A DNA stretch of 64,000 nucleotides. Origin: Topomyia yanbarensis (lineage: Eukaryota > Arthropoda > Insecta > Diptera > Culicidae). Shown here piece after piece: positions 34,779-48,500 of this stretch. The number at the start of each line of letters is the position of its first letter. The first letter of the stretch is position 1. The DNA lies in contig NC_080672.1 in NCBI RefSeq assembly GCF_030247195.1, forward strand, positions 378,176,166 to 378,240,165, given 5' to 3'. The notes under the pieces were generated by a model. It was not told the DNA's origin. It saw only the letters and a list, made by a program, of their open reading frames with translations, and ran no database searches. Position numbers and translations under genes: made by a program.

Positions 34779-35916
34779 TACTTTATCTTAAACTGGAATG
34801 TGACAAACCAACTCTTTTTTTAACAAACAATAGGAACTAGAATCAATTCTATATTATAGTTATATTTCCTGTACGTAGTACTAGAATATGAGCCCCAACG
34901 GAAGAGCCATCATAGCATAATTTTAAACTAAATTAAATATTTGTCATTAATTCGACCCTAAACAAAATAAACAAGCTGTTATACCAGAGGAATGTTACGG
35001 GAAATAACTATCATTTTCAATTGTTTTCCTTCTGCTACCAAAACTTCTTCCCGGCCCGGAAGATCAACTGATTTCGTTATTATTTATTCTGTAAAGCACT
35101 AGCATTAATATTTCATTCTGTACCGCGAGTCAGCCGCAATACCCCGAGCCAACATTCCTCTCCTATTAAGGCAGACAATAATTAAAAAAAAAACTAAAAA
35201 CCAAAATTTAAATGTGAAAACAAAACCGAAGACACGTTTTTAGATAAGCATTTTTTCGGCAGTTGCATTGAGAAAAAAAATACAAAAAGCGCCGTCGCCT
35301 ATTTTCGAAAATCAGAAAGAAACTACAAGTTCGCTGGCGATACTGGTTTATTGGAGATTGGTTTCTATATAAGTTCGAAAATATAAACGAAGGTTCGGAC
35401 ATAAGTGACAGTTTTTATCGAACGGAAAAATGAATTGCAAACAAGCGGCCGTATTATTGTTATTGGATTTTACAAAAAAAAACTTTTCTCTCTTTTTCCT
35501 CAGTAGTGAATGAGTAATCGAACGTAGAAGATGCTCTTGCCAAAATAAGCTAAATAGGACGGGTGCGTAGGGTGAACACGGTTTTAGAGAAGCGGTGTCG
35601 AACGGTAGGAAATTTTACATAAGATTAGCAAAAAGTGATAGCTGCATGCTTCTACGAAACTATGTTGACGATCTAGTTACTTGCGATGGGCTACGTCAGG
35701 TTTATGGTTAAGCTAGCTCATCATGCTAAATAAACTAATTTATTTTTCTCCACTTATTTATTGCATTCTAGGCTAATTTGTTAAACTTTTTCCAAACTAA
35801 ACCCTCCTTAGTTTGTCTAGTTGTTACTAGGTTTTGTATTGAGCAAGCCACACAATTGAACTGCCAAATACAAACAAAAGCATTATAAATAATCACTGAA
35901 TTGGCAACGATTTGTT
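34779..35916. other. Unassigned AT-rich stretch
   Basis: No gene or repeat recognised. Confidence 0.3.
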
Positions 35917-38900
35917 TTTATTCAATCGCTAGTACTGTTTTGTTTTACATCCTACAAGTGCGTAGATCTCGTATTTACACTGCGTTTCAGTTGCCTCCTT
36001 CGAATGTTTGTATAGGAAAGCATAGAAAAAAATATATAACGAGAACAATAACATGAAAAAAATGAGAAACGAAGTTATTTTTATCCCAGAAGCAATACAA
36101 GCAGTGAAACTTTTCAAAGCTTTTGAAAGTAAAATGAACCTGATTTTCTCCATCGAATGAAACCTACATTTGCAACAGAGTGTAAAACAGACCCTGTCAT
36201 ATTTACTTGTGAAACTCTATTTGACAACTGATACCTTAGTACCATAGTGAATACATCAGCAGAAACAAAAAAAAACACTCTCTTTAGACGAAAGCGATAG
36301 ATCGTTTTGAAAGCGATAAGAAAAATCTTACGACTAAAAAATACTAGCTGAAAGTTTGTGTAAAAAAGTAAAGCAAACATCTTAAAAAAGAATAAAAATG
36401 AGTACATATGGTTGTGTCAAAAAGTAAAAAAAAAAATATACATGAAAAAGCATGCGATGAAAAATACACATTAAAATACAACTAACATATACTATACATA
36501 ACAGTAAGTAAAACCAATAAACTAAACTATGTAGCAAGAAATCGAATAAATAAAGAAAGAAAATACAAAAACAAATTAGATTATTTATACACCTACGGAG
36601 GATATTTACGATTACATCTGAGATTGGGTCGATTGATTCGGCTAATCCGCAGTTGCTACCCATTTTTTAAAACAAAACTAAAAACAATCCCCAACTTTCG
36701 TTTTTGTTTTGACATTCTCGGTGTGAATGAGAGTCAGACGACAGCCGATATCGATGCCGGAAGTGAACTTTCAATTGAAACGAAAAGAAACACTCAACAT
36801 ATTTTGAAACAGCAGGTCACCATCGAAGCAGGCGAACTTCGTTCTCACTGCATGTGTTTGGAGGATGTATTTGTCATTGGAATTTTCCTAGCAGACCTGC
36901 CTTCATGTGATTCTAGTAGACGACGAGCGAGAGAGAGTGTCTCACTCCGGTATCGATTCGAAACGGTTTGATTTATCCGCAGCAATCCAATCTGTTCTGG
37001 TAAAATAAGACACAACCATCGCCTAGAGAACCTAGAGCCTGCATCATTTCGATACTTAAGTTCACTATTGATACTTAAAACTTTTCCACTAAAATCTTTT
37101 TACCTATTGATAAGCTATAAATTTTATATATGAAAACATAATGTGATAGAATTAAATTATATATACTATTGTACTGTAAAAAACAAATCTAAAACTGGTA
37201 TATATACACAAGAATATATTAAGATGAGAATGACGCAAACATAGAAACAAAATAAATATATCCGAAGCGGTGGTATATTTTACTTCAAAGAAATCTTTAT
37301 ACCCCTCTATATAAACAAATATTAGTGAAAGTAATCAGATCAGATTCTTCGGTGTAGTAACGCAGAAAATGAAATTCAAACAAACCAAATCGATCGCTAA
37401 CAACTATATGTGGTGAATGGAACTCACGTTAAAGGGGTAATACAAATACAATAACGAATCCTTTCTAACGAATCGTTTGATTTTTTCCTAATCACTAAAT
37501 AATCCTTCCGCTCCCAAAATCGTAAATTTTTCATTTTGCATTATTCTCATTTCATTTACTGCTGAAAGCAATCCATTTTCCATCTGCTCTGCTTCGATTA
37601 AGTTACATTTACTTCAAAACAATTAACGAACTTCTGTCAATTTCTTCAATTAGCAAATAAACAATTGAGTCAATCAACAAGAACATTGCATTGAGTGTCA
37701 ATAAGTCTATTTAACCGTCTATTTTGACGAAATCTAAAAGCAACACATTATAATAATTAGAAGTATGAATCCAATCTAAAAGCAATTACTTACAATATCA
37801 ATTAATCGAAAACGAAAAAAAAACAAATAGAACTGCTCGCATCTGAGCTGGTCAAACACACACACACACACTTGGACACTTCCGAGAACAATTAATCCAT
37901 TTCAATTAACTTTACCCTAGAAAAAGTGACGCAAACAACCACTTGCTAAACGCTATCTTAGTTGCTAAAAGTAAAACGCAAACCAAACTAACCAGATTAG
38001 AGTTTAACCCCTACTTTAACGACACATCACAACAACAACAAAAAAGCAGTACAGCGGTCTAAGAAACCTCGTTAGCTCTTCTTTCAAGTTTGACAAATTT
38101 TAGACAGAGTAACAAGAGAAAAAATAACAATGGCACAGCCTTTTGCAATACTTATGACTACAAAGAAAAAACATCAGAAAATGGTACGAAAATACAGAAA
38201 ATAGTTCTACTACTAAACTGCAAGATAAACTAGTACTACCATACTAGCGGTCTCTTTTAGCTACTTTTAACGAGAATAAAACACTGCATTTGGCAGAGAG
38301 ATACACTCACATACACACCACAACTCAAACTACCGTACGGAAAATAATCAAAAGCAGACATCTTATTTATCCAGCCTGCCATATGAGCAGAGAAGAATAC
38401 TTTTAGCCAACAAACGAAAACTATTTAACAAACATCAAGATTAGTAGAAAAAAAAAACAATAACAAAGCAGTAAAGCCACTACGATTATTATGCCACATA
38501 CGCTGAAAGGATATATTTCGGACAAGCAAAAGCCACAAATTGATTGGTATACATTTCAACACAAAAGCAATCAACATTGTTGTCCCCTATGTTTGATATT
38601 ATTAAACTTCATCGCTCTAACCCAGCTACTATGATTTAACGAAACCTTTGTTATGCAAGTCATCGTTGGCGTTGCTTGTTTTAATTTATTATTTATTCTT
38701 AGACTCATTACCTCATACCCCCTAAAGTATAATAATAGTAGGAGAGCAGTCAGCCAATCAGTCACTGGAATCATAATTTTTAAGTTGACGAAATTAAATT
38801 GAAAAAAAAAATAACAACAAAAACACCCTCTGTTTCCAATCCTGAATCGGCTATTTTTGTCGCTAAAGACAGCAGCAATTCAATGCAAATTTTTGAAGTA

Positions 38901-39431
38901 AAAAATCACATACACATAATTCACACATGAAAAAGGCTGTAATTTTAAGAAGAAGAAGATGAAAGTGGAAGCTGAAAAAACACATGAAAATGAATAAAAA
39001 ACAATAAATATTATATCTAGATTGTAACTGATGATCAACAGAAAAAAAAAATCAATAGAACAGACATAATGTAAGACAGACTCACACTATTAAAATGGCT
39101 ATTGAAGTAAGAAGTAACACAGTAAAAAAATACAGCAGAGAAATCTCTAAAACAATACTAATAACACTGGAAGAGGTACGCAGGAGAAGATGAAAATATA
39201 ATGGTAATGTCAAATGTATTTAAGTGTAAGTGAAACAATACAAAAGAAAAATAAAATCTATACATAAAAGAAGAACATGAGAAAAAAGAAATTTGGCGCA
39301 CTTTTCAGTTATTGCATCCGAACCCCATTAACAAGCAACGGTCGTTTCAAAAATAAATAAAAAATATATATTTATTCAAAGCACCTGTGTTAACTTATTC
39401 TATTTACTATTATCACAATTTCCACTTATAT
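35917..39431 (-). other. Probable long U-rich 3'UTR of the SLC46-like gene
   Basis: Downstream of the TAG the sense strand is U-rich for about 3.5 kb (the plus strand is A-rich) and lacks recognisable transposon pieces. AATAAA signals on the minus strand occur at 39376-39371, 38697-38692, 38690-38685 and 35922-35917. The first is only about 60 bases from the stop. Whether the transcript ends there or uses distal sites cannot be told from sequence. A short CA run lies near 37855-37872. A plus-strand frame at 36624-36971 (115 codons) is described under findings. Confidence 0.4.
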
Positions 39432-39558
39432 CTAAGCAATCGCTTTATCGTCGTCGTCGTCGTCGTCGTCGTCATCGTCATCATCGCCTGAATGTGACGA
39501 ATCATCGGCTCCTAATCTTCGGTAGTTTTGTCGTTTTTTCAGTAGAACGTGAATGATT
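39432..39558 (-). CDS. SLC46-like gene, exon 4 (residues 482-523 and stop)
   Basis: The acceptor TTTATTCCAG is followed by one base that completes Gly482. The exon then encodes IIHVLLKKRQNYRRL, a polar linker, 13 Asp codons (8 consecutive GAC plus GAT/GAC) and KAIA, then TAG at 39434-39432. It is identified by phase, splice acceptor and continuation of the last membrane segment into a basic then acidic tail, not by homology. An alternative, nearer last exon is possible but none was seen. Confidence 0.8.
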
Positions 39559-42500
39559 CTGGAATAAACAGAAAATGGTTTACTTTTGTGTTTGGACCTC
39601 GAGTGTTCATTTTTGACAGTTCGGTTGTACTGTTTACAGGGCCCATATTATTGGCTCGAATCAAAACTCGTCGAAATATCAATTGACGATAGGTTCATCC
39701 GGAGTGTTCATTTGTGTTTACATTTTGCTAGCGCTGCCAATTTTATTTTGTTTGCACCACCCAATGTGGCTCAGTCGGACTTAACTAGGGATATCGCCTG
39801 TTTGAGTAAGCCGGGCAAACGAGTGGATCACAGATTCGTTTGCTTCCGACGGCGGGTCGGTCAACACCTCGCCCGGCGGATCCTCAGCGGCTTTGCGCCG
39901 CTTCGGTTCCTAGACCTCGGTTATGCAGCTAAGCGGCATCGAAATGGTACCCCTTAAACAGAGGTTGCTGGAGGGTACCGGATGGTTACCGGAACCCATT
40001 AAAGTTCAACCGTAAATGAGCCAGAATTCTGGCTGGTTCTAATTCGTTTTCCGGCACCAGTAACACAACCAATTCTAACTATAATCGGTTGTGTCACTGG
40101 AGCCGGAATACGAATTAGAACCAGCCAGCATTCCGGCTGAGCTTAACTGGGAAGTTTCCTAAAATTTAATCGGGGAAATAAAAATTTTCTGGCAACGCTT
40201 CAGCACCCCGTTGAATTCTAACGATTTCACCACCTGGGCGCCAGTTTGACAATATGAAATGAACTTTGTTTACTTTCGACAAGTTTTGATTCGAGCCAAC
40301 AACATCCAGCCCTGTTTACAGGGCCCATATTATTGGCTCGAATCAAAACTCGTCGAAATGTCAATTGACGATAGGTTCATCCGGAGTGTTTATTGAGTAA
40401 GCCGGGCAAACGAGTGGATCACAGGTTCGCCTGCTTCCGACGGCGGGTCGGTGGCCACCTCGCTCGGCGGATCCTCAGCGGCTTTGCGCCGCTTCGGTTC
40501 CTAGGCCTCGATTATGCGGCTAAGCCGCATCGAAATGGTACCCCTTAAACAGAGGTTCCTCAAGGGTATCGGATGGTTACCGGAACCCAGTAAAGTTCAA
40601 CCGTAAATAAGCCGGAATTCTAGCTGGTTCTAACTCGTTTTCCGGCACCAGTAACACAATTCTAACTAGAATCGGTTTTGTCACTGGAGCCAGAATACGA
40701 ATTAGAACTAGGCAGCATGGCGGCTGAGATTAACTGAGGCGAATGGCCTTAATGTTAAAACCTCTATAATCGAAATAAAAAAAAGTTAAGTAAAGTTTAA
40801 TCTGGATATAAAAAATTTCTGGCAACACTCCAGCACCCCGTTGAATTCTAACGATTTCACCACCTGGGCGCCAGGTTGACGATATGAAATGAACTTTGTT
40901 TACTTTCGACAAGTTTTGATTCGAACCAACAACCAGCCCTGTTTACATGAACTTCAAAATTTTTTTTGTGATTTGCTTCGAGCGAATCTAGTCGTCCAGC
41001 AAATTTTTCTAAGTCCATGTAAACAGTACTTGTGAACCGCCAAGAAAAGTGAGGTTAAATGTGTCGGTAAAGAGCCTAATTGGAAATACAGGGTTGTTAC
41101 GGTTGCGCGGTTTCCGCGATTTTCGTGGATATAGCGTGTTTCATGATGTCAATTCGACGCATCGCGTGGATTTGGCGTGAATTCAATTTTCGACAGTGTC
41201 GAGTGTCGGTTTTATCAGAACCTACCTAACATGTTCATCTATCATTTTCTTCACGATAAATATATACTATAAATTTTTTGCTCCAGTCACTGGAAACACT
41301 AATCTCTCAAAGGATTATGGTTTTGAAAATTAACCCCTTTCTCCCCTAGGTTGACGGGTTTGACGGTATTTCAAACATCATCAAGCAATTTTGTGCATCA
41401 GTTTTAAAGAACCTCTGACAGACAATTGGGCTCGGCGTGGGAGTCATTGTGTGTCGATTTATCGGTCGACTTCGTCAACGTACGCAGGCGAATTAAAAAA
41501 AATCATAAAAGTTGAACCGTATTAGTTGTGCTGTGTGTAATAATTATAGTTTTTAGTTCTAGTGTACAATTGTCGTATGTGTTCGACTGAGTATTTGTGA
41601 CAGATGGGACAGGGAATGGATGCAGAGCTGGCGTATATGATAGAATAGTGGGTAATCCTTCCTGGGATTACCATGGTCACTTTTTACCGGTGTTGAATTC
41701 GTTGGTCACTTTTTACCGGTGTTCAATTCGTGCACTCGATTTGATTCATTTTGGAAGATCGGATTGGATAAATTAAGGCACGATTAATTTACCGACGCAC
41801 GTGAATCATCCATTCCCAATCAACATAGCATGAAAAAATTCTACGAGACTGCTATTGTCGTTTACGGTAAATATATATCATTTGTTGGCGTTCAGGCGAT
41901 TTCAAGTAGTTTGATTGCATGTTACATGTGTTCTCTTCTTCATTACTCTGTTTTTGTACCTCTAGCAGTTTGCTTTTTCACTACTCATGTGTAGCAAAAA
42001 TAATATCGATAAATTAATTGGGTTCTGCTTAAATTATTTCCTTTTTTTCTTTATTCGGAATGTTATTTTTACTTTTATTACAATATCTTAAAGTATATTC
42101 ATACTAACAGCCATTAACACAATTAATTGCATATCCTCTCATATACACTCACAATCTCTATCTCACCAATATTACCACACCCTGATAATTAAGCGATCGT
42201 TGTAGCATTTATAAATTTACAAACGCGGTCTCAAGTGTTAACCCATCGCTCGCACATTTTTGGATCGGTCAAATCTGGAAGTCTCTAACCTAGATCTTAG
42301 CAGCCTAGACTCATGCCTTCAGTTGGACCAATAAAAAAAAATGACCGGCGACACGACGATATGACCGGGAACTAATAATATGGGAGAACTGATTCTCTTT
42401 TACCATATGTACCATACACTTAAAATTAAGCATCAGCTTCACGGTTCTCGTGTGATCATTCAAGAAAACATGCGAATATGCGAATGGTCGCAAGATTATA

Positions 42501-45500
42501 AAATCGAACTTATGCACGCGAAGTTATACACACGCAAGCGCAAGCGACGAACACGTTGACAGACAAACGCTCGAGCCCTTCGCGACCATCCACGCACACC
42601 TACGCCTGCGATCTCGCAAACATGAAAACACCCCAGTGACTAAGTGAACGGTTTAGAACTTAGAATTAACAAATGCATTCCCAAGAATGAACCTACAAAC
42701 GCCCCCGTATTCACGTGATCTTCAATCGGTTACGTCCGGAAGACCTATCCTAGTAGCATAGGCCCAAAGCCTTCAGGTGGACCAAACAAAAAATGACGCT
42801 CATATCCACTAAACAATACGTTCCATGGCGACAAAAAATATTATATTTTTACATGCGAAGTTACATACACGTGACAAACAGGTTAGCATTCAAATGCTTG
42901 AGTCCTTCGTGATCATTCACGCAACCACACCCGCGTTCTCGCAAACATGATAACATCTCGGTAATAAGATGAACGTCTCAGCACTTATAATTTTTTCAAA
43001 GGTGGTCTCAGATGTGAACCTACAAACTCCAGCGCTCGCGCGATCATGAATTGGTTACATCCGAAAGTCTATCCTCGCTACCAAAAGCCTAGGTCCTTGC
43101 CTTCAATTGGACCAATTAAAAAAAGAAAGCTCTCATATCCACTGGACAAAACGTTCCATGGCGACATGACCGAAAACTCTAGTGATATGTGGTACTCACT
43201 CCCTTTCAGAATCTGAAGTCACATGTACGCGACAAACACGTTAACATACGACCGCTCGAACCCTTCGCGATCATCCACGCATACCTAGTCCCGCGATCGC
43301 GCAAACTTGATAACACCCCGATAATAAGGTTTAACGTTTTAGTGCTTACGAAGTTACAAACGTGGTCTCAAACGCGAACTCACAAACGTCCGCGTTCGCG
43401 CGATCATTGATTGGTCACGTCCGGAAATCTCAACCTTACATCCTAGCGATTTAGGTCCATACATTCAGTTGGATCAATAAAAATTAGAGCCCATATCAAC
43501 TGGACAACACGTTCCATGTCGACAAAACCAGGAACTGCGGTGATATGGCAGAACTCTCTTCTAGCATCTGAACCATATACCGAAGATTAAGTAACAGATT
43601 CACGGTCCGTCTGCGATGATCCAAGAACACACGCGAATATGCGAAAGGTACGGCAAAGTTACATACAGGTTAGCACACGCGACCTACAATCGCACACGCG
43701 ATCGAACACGTTAACGTACACACGCTCAAGGCCTTCGCGATGATACAGACTATCGTTAAGTTCCTACGCCTGCACATTGGGGTGGGGCATTGTTATATGG
43801 AAAAACGTAATCATAATTACATCAACCGAGCACAGCACTTTTTTGGTTCCATTTGGGGTCCCAAACAACTGTGCAAAATTTGGGGTCGATTGGTTTTGAC
43901 CCGGCGTAGCGCATTATGTTTGAAATTTGTTTGGAAATTAGTATGAGAAAATCTACTTTTTTGCATTTTCGATTCTACAGACAACTATTCTTTCTGCAGT
44001 ATGCCAACAATTACGCAACAATTACATGAAATATAATTGGTACATCCGCAGTGTTGGCAAAAAATGATTTTTGGCATTTAATTCGACCTATCGAACTTTG
44101 AATAGCTATAACTTGTTTTAGAGACATTCTAACACCACCCAACAAACATTTTGGCTGGACAGTAGGTTAAACAGTTCTTGTTCAGCTTATTCTCGCTGGT
44201 TAAAGGCTTATTCAGCTTTAGTTGATTGTTGGGCATGCATCCTTCGGCAAAGTTGTTCAGCATATCCTGGGCTACACTTCTATCTAATTGTTGGCATACT
44301 GCAGAAAGAATTGTTGTCTGTAGAATTGAAAATGCAAAAAGGTAGGGTTTCCCATACTACTTTCCATACAAATTGCAAACGCAATGCGCTATGCCGGGTC
44401 AAAACCAATCGACCCCAAATTTTGCACAATTGTTTGGGACCCCAAATGGAACCAAAAAAGTACTGTGCTGAAAAAACGATCATTTTGTCCCACCCTACTG
44501 CACATATCTAAAACGGACAATGAATATCAAATTCAGAATCACGTCCCGCTGCAATTGGCCATTAAACAGCGTTTTAGTGAGTGATATTTCCCGTCTCGTT
44601 TGCAATTTTAGTGAGTGATTGTGACGGGTAGTCTTTTCGAGAACCTAGCTCTACCGATCCAGTAGGACAACTCTCGAAAAAGAATGTGATCCACACATTA
44701 CGTATTTTGAAAAGGGCATACCAACAGCTTTTGAATTTGTTACTGATTGTATTGATCGGATGATTTTCTTGCGAAAATCTCTCCAATATCTGAGAAACGA
44801 AAAAAAAAATTCGAGAAAAACTCTCCTTTGAAAAAATGAATGAATATTGTTCTCGTGCTAGAAAATGCAACTATTTTTGTGAACTAGTGAAATTTAACCT
44901 CAGCTTTAACGCTGGTGACTGATACCTTAATCTTCAATATTACTCATTTTTCTCTATTGGAAGAAATCGGGAATAATTTGTCGGATTCAGCTTTTAAGAT
45001 GATCTGTGCTCCATTGGCGTTGATCAATTGCCGCACGTCCTTGCTACTATCGAAACGAGCTAGATCTGGCCCAAAGCGTAATTAGACCATCATTGGACTT
45101 AATGAAGGGTGAAATCTGTTTGTTATGGCACCCCATTTTGCGCACTTTCAAATTCGTAGTCTCATCCGTTACAAAAATGCTGGTTTTCTTGCCACAGGAG
45201 CAGACCCCTTGCCAAACCATAACATTTTTCGTGAAAACAAACTTGAATTTGCTACAAAATTTGCCGTGGGAATGATTTGTTTAAGATAGACTTTCTTGTC
45301 GGATTCGCCAGCAGTTCAGCGGATTGTATGCAGTTTTGACGCCAAATCATTGATAGGTGTGAGCCTTGATTTTCCAAATGATCATGGGTTGTTCGGAACG
45401 TGCCCTTGATGCTAAACGGTTCCACTCCGATGCTTCAATTGCCTTTTCCGGAGAGAAAGATTCCTTCTACTATTGAATTTTTGACTCAAAGTCTATTCTA

Positions 45501-48500
45501 AGAGGAGTAGTAGTAGTTTTTTCTAATGTGCACTCGAGAATGGACGAAACAGTTTCGCAAGCAATTCGAAACGTTTTTAGGAGATCTTTCTTCTCTTATG
45601 AACCACTCCTCTTGCATACAATATAAAGCAAAGCAGCTTGGAGTGGCAAACGCACCCGAGCCAAAGCTGCAACAACAAATGGAGAAGAATTTCCTTTTTG
45701 TTCCATTCCTTCTCATGGCTCTTTTCGAACGGCTCCTGGTTTGTATCAAGTTTTCATCAAACAATTAATTTTGATATCATTTCCCCACGATACGTTGATA
45801 TCACTATTATCTTGCTCCAGATAAACTCTGCCTAGAGTCAAGAATTAATCCACTGGGTTCCTGCTCCCATGTCGCAAGAACTGGACTAAAACTGGATCTC
45901 CTTTTTATTTTCCTGCATATTTTAGATTATCTAATTTTTGCAATAAATTAGTAAATTATGTGTTATCATTCTTCTTATGTATTCGTAATAAACTTGCTTG
46001 CTTCTTTCTTTAGTAGTTAGAACAATAATAAATGACGCGCACGTGAAATTTCTAGCATGGTTGTCATGCAAAGTAAGGTGTTTGGGATCTTATTCTGGGC
46101 CACTCAAAATTATTTCATATTCTCGTCGTAAATAAAACCGATACTTTCAAATTGTAGCCTCAGTTGGCTTACCATTTTTAATTATTTTTATTCGAAATTG
46201 TATGGAACTTTTACTTTTGCTAAGAATAATATATGGATTAAGTATATTGCTAGACATTCCTATTCTTTCGCTCGCTATTCGTCGTTATGGCCAGACGCTC
46301 CTAAAATCTTGAATCGTCCGGGAATTACAGAACAATTTTAAATTTAATACCTATCCTCAATCTCCATTTTTCTCCTCCCTTGACACCTGTGTAGTGCGCA
46401 GTGCTATTTACAGCCTCTAGTAAAAAGTAGTGTCGGACTAGCACTCCTTTTCTTTCCTGCTGCGATCTACGTATGAGCCTGACCGGCGCTGGTATTAATC
46501 AAAAACAACTTTGGATTATCAAAAGTTGTACATTGAATGACAATTACTTCCAGTCATGATCATATTTTGATTTTCTGTGCAATTTCAGCTAGTTTCGATG
46601 AATTACGGAGTTGCAACCCGAGGTGGTCGTTAACGCTATCGGATATCCAATAATCGTATTTTTTTATCTTTAGCGCGGTCAACAGAGGTATTCTAACATT
46701 AGATCAAATTCCCAGTATGAGCTTCGCCAACAAAAAATCATGTCATGTCATGTGATAAACGTTCGCAAGGAACCTACGTTGCTTTCAGCAGTTTCAGCTC
46801 CATCGTTCATTCGCATTTCGCGCATCTAGTGCCCACTGTTACGCCGTTTCAATCTTTTTCGGCTTGGTATGTTATTCATGATTATCACTGTTCACGGTGT
46901 ATTTATTAGAACAACTTTATGCAAAAAATTCAGCATCTCTGAAACTTTGGAATATGAAAGAATGGACTTTCCCCTTTTATTTGAAACTAAGATCAAAATG
47001 ATCCGTCGGGGGGTCCAGATCAACTTTTTTTTGAAGTTTTTTGGTAACAATATTGGTTTTACTACTCGAGCTAATTCATATTTCTGTCCCTAGATGGTGC
47101 TTTAGACATTCGAAAAACACTAAATGTGAGAAGTTGATAGAAAATTTAACTGTCTACAAGTTTGTTGAAAACTAAAAATTGATCTGAAATCACCCGGAAA
47201 AGTTGTTTAAGATTTTAACGAAGTTATATCTAAGATAGTTTCACACGAGGCCTAGTGGTTTGGATATATATTATATATATTATTTTTCTCGCACTTATTT
47301 CACTACTAAAAAAATAATTGGGTTTAGTGACATGAAAATATTTGACGGGATTCATTAAAACTTCTTTGTTGACATTTCCTATTGACCTTCTGAAAATTAG
47401 GATGTTTGACAGAGACAGAAAACTATTTGCGCTTTTGGTTCAAGTTAGTAATCTTTCCCGATAGGTTCGAAGGAACTACCATTCATCGGAAGGTATTGCT
47501 TGGTTACAAGGGTGTGCTTACATTTATGTTTTAGAAAGGACCATCCGTCGCATAATTTAGGTTATGGTCGTTTAAGTCAGCTATTATAATTCTGTTCAAG
47601 ACGAATTGTTGGGACACTCAGTTTATAATTGAACGCAAACCACAGAAGTCCTGTCCAGAAGAACTGTCCAAATTAGTGGTTAGCGTGAAACGATTAATTC
47701 AAATTTTTTCGCAAAGTATATAGTGGCAGTTGGATTTTACGGCCTTTTTCTATGAATTATGCGAGAAATCATTAATAAATTGATCCTAGATTATGCCAAA
47801 TGTATTACTTTTGAAAATAAAATATGATTTGAGTACAAGAAAATCCTTATATACATACAAATCCACGAATATATCCCAAAAAAATTATCTTGATCCAAAA
47901 ACTCAAACTTTTTTGTTCACTGTTTGTCACATTGAGTTAATTTTGAAAAAGATAATCAGCGTTTTTAACCAAGCATTGCATTGAAATTCGCGAAATATTG
48001 CAATGGTGTTAACAGTTTCATTGAGTTTGTTCAAATATAAAGGTTGAAGTTCAGGACAAGTGAATTTTATACGAAGATGCTAACAAAGTAGGAGGTTCAT
48101 GCAAGAATAGTTATCAGTCATCCCCGAGAACAATCGAAAAAATGAAAAAGAAGGTATACATCATTGAAAAAAGCTGTTTCTGCGGGAGGAATCACTCACC
48201 ATCTTGGAAAAGAATATTAATATCGTACTAGTTTGGTCAACACTTATCTAAGACTTTTCATCCCAAAAATATTAATGGTGCCCGATATCAGGTGGAATCT
48301 GGTACTATACTTTTCAGCTAAAATATGAGACTTTCCAAGCTTTCAAATTCCGCTGAATGCACTGTTCAACTATACACAGGTATTTGGCAAATGAAAAAAG
48401 TGCGTGTGAATTGACTTACAAACTACTAGATTTCTGTGAAACTAACTTAGACTTCGTCAAAATATTAAACAACTTTTCCGGATAATTTCAAATCGGTTTT

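Larger units (their letters stand above)
39602..41055. mobile_element. MITE interrupted by two tandem hAT-like elements
   Basis: The left end (39602-39637, 'tgacagttcggttgtactgt') and right end (40947-41055, 'catgtaaacagtacttgtga') are inverted repeats of one MITE. Its body is split at CTGTTTAC by copies 3 and 4 of the hAT-like element. The uninterrupted sequence is seen at 27640-27745. Confidence 0.65.

Noticed and set aside
36382..36663. Hydrophobic 93-codon minus frame resembling a membrane protein
   Set aside because: Phe/Tyr/Leu-rich translation of a U-rich stretch; composition artefact.
42230..43750. CRISPR-like array
   Set aside because: The units are ~340 bp, diverged, lack a short-repeat/spacer pattern, and the genome is eukaryotic.
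43840..44480. Conserved peptide FGSIWGPKQLCKIWGRLVLT found on both strands
   Set aside because: It is a by-product of the inverted arms of a foldback element, not a protein.
45498..45768. Overlapping 80-88 codon frames on both strands
   Set aside because: They overlap each other, have no recognisable domain and no splice context.
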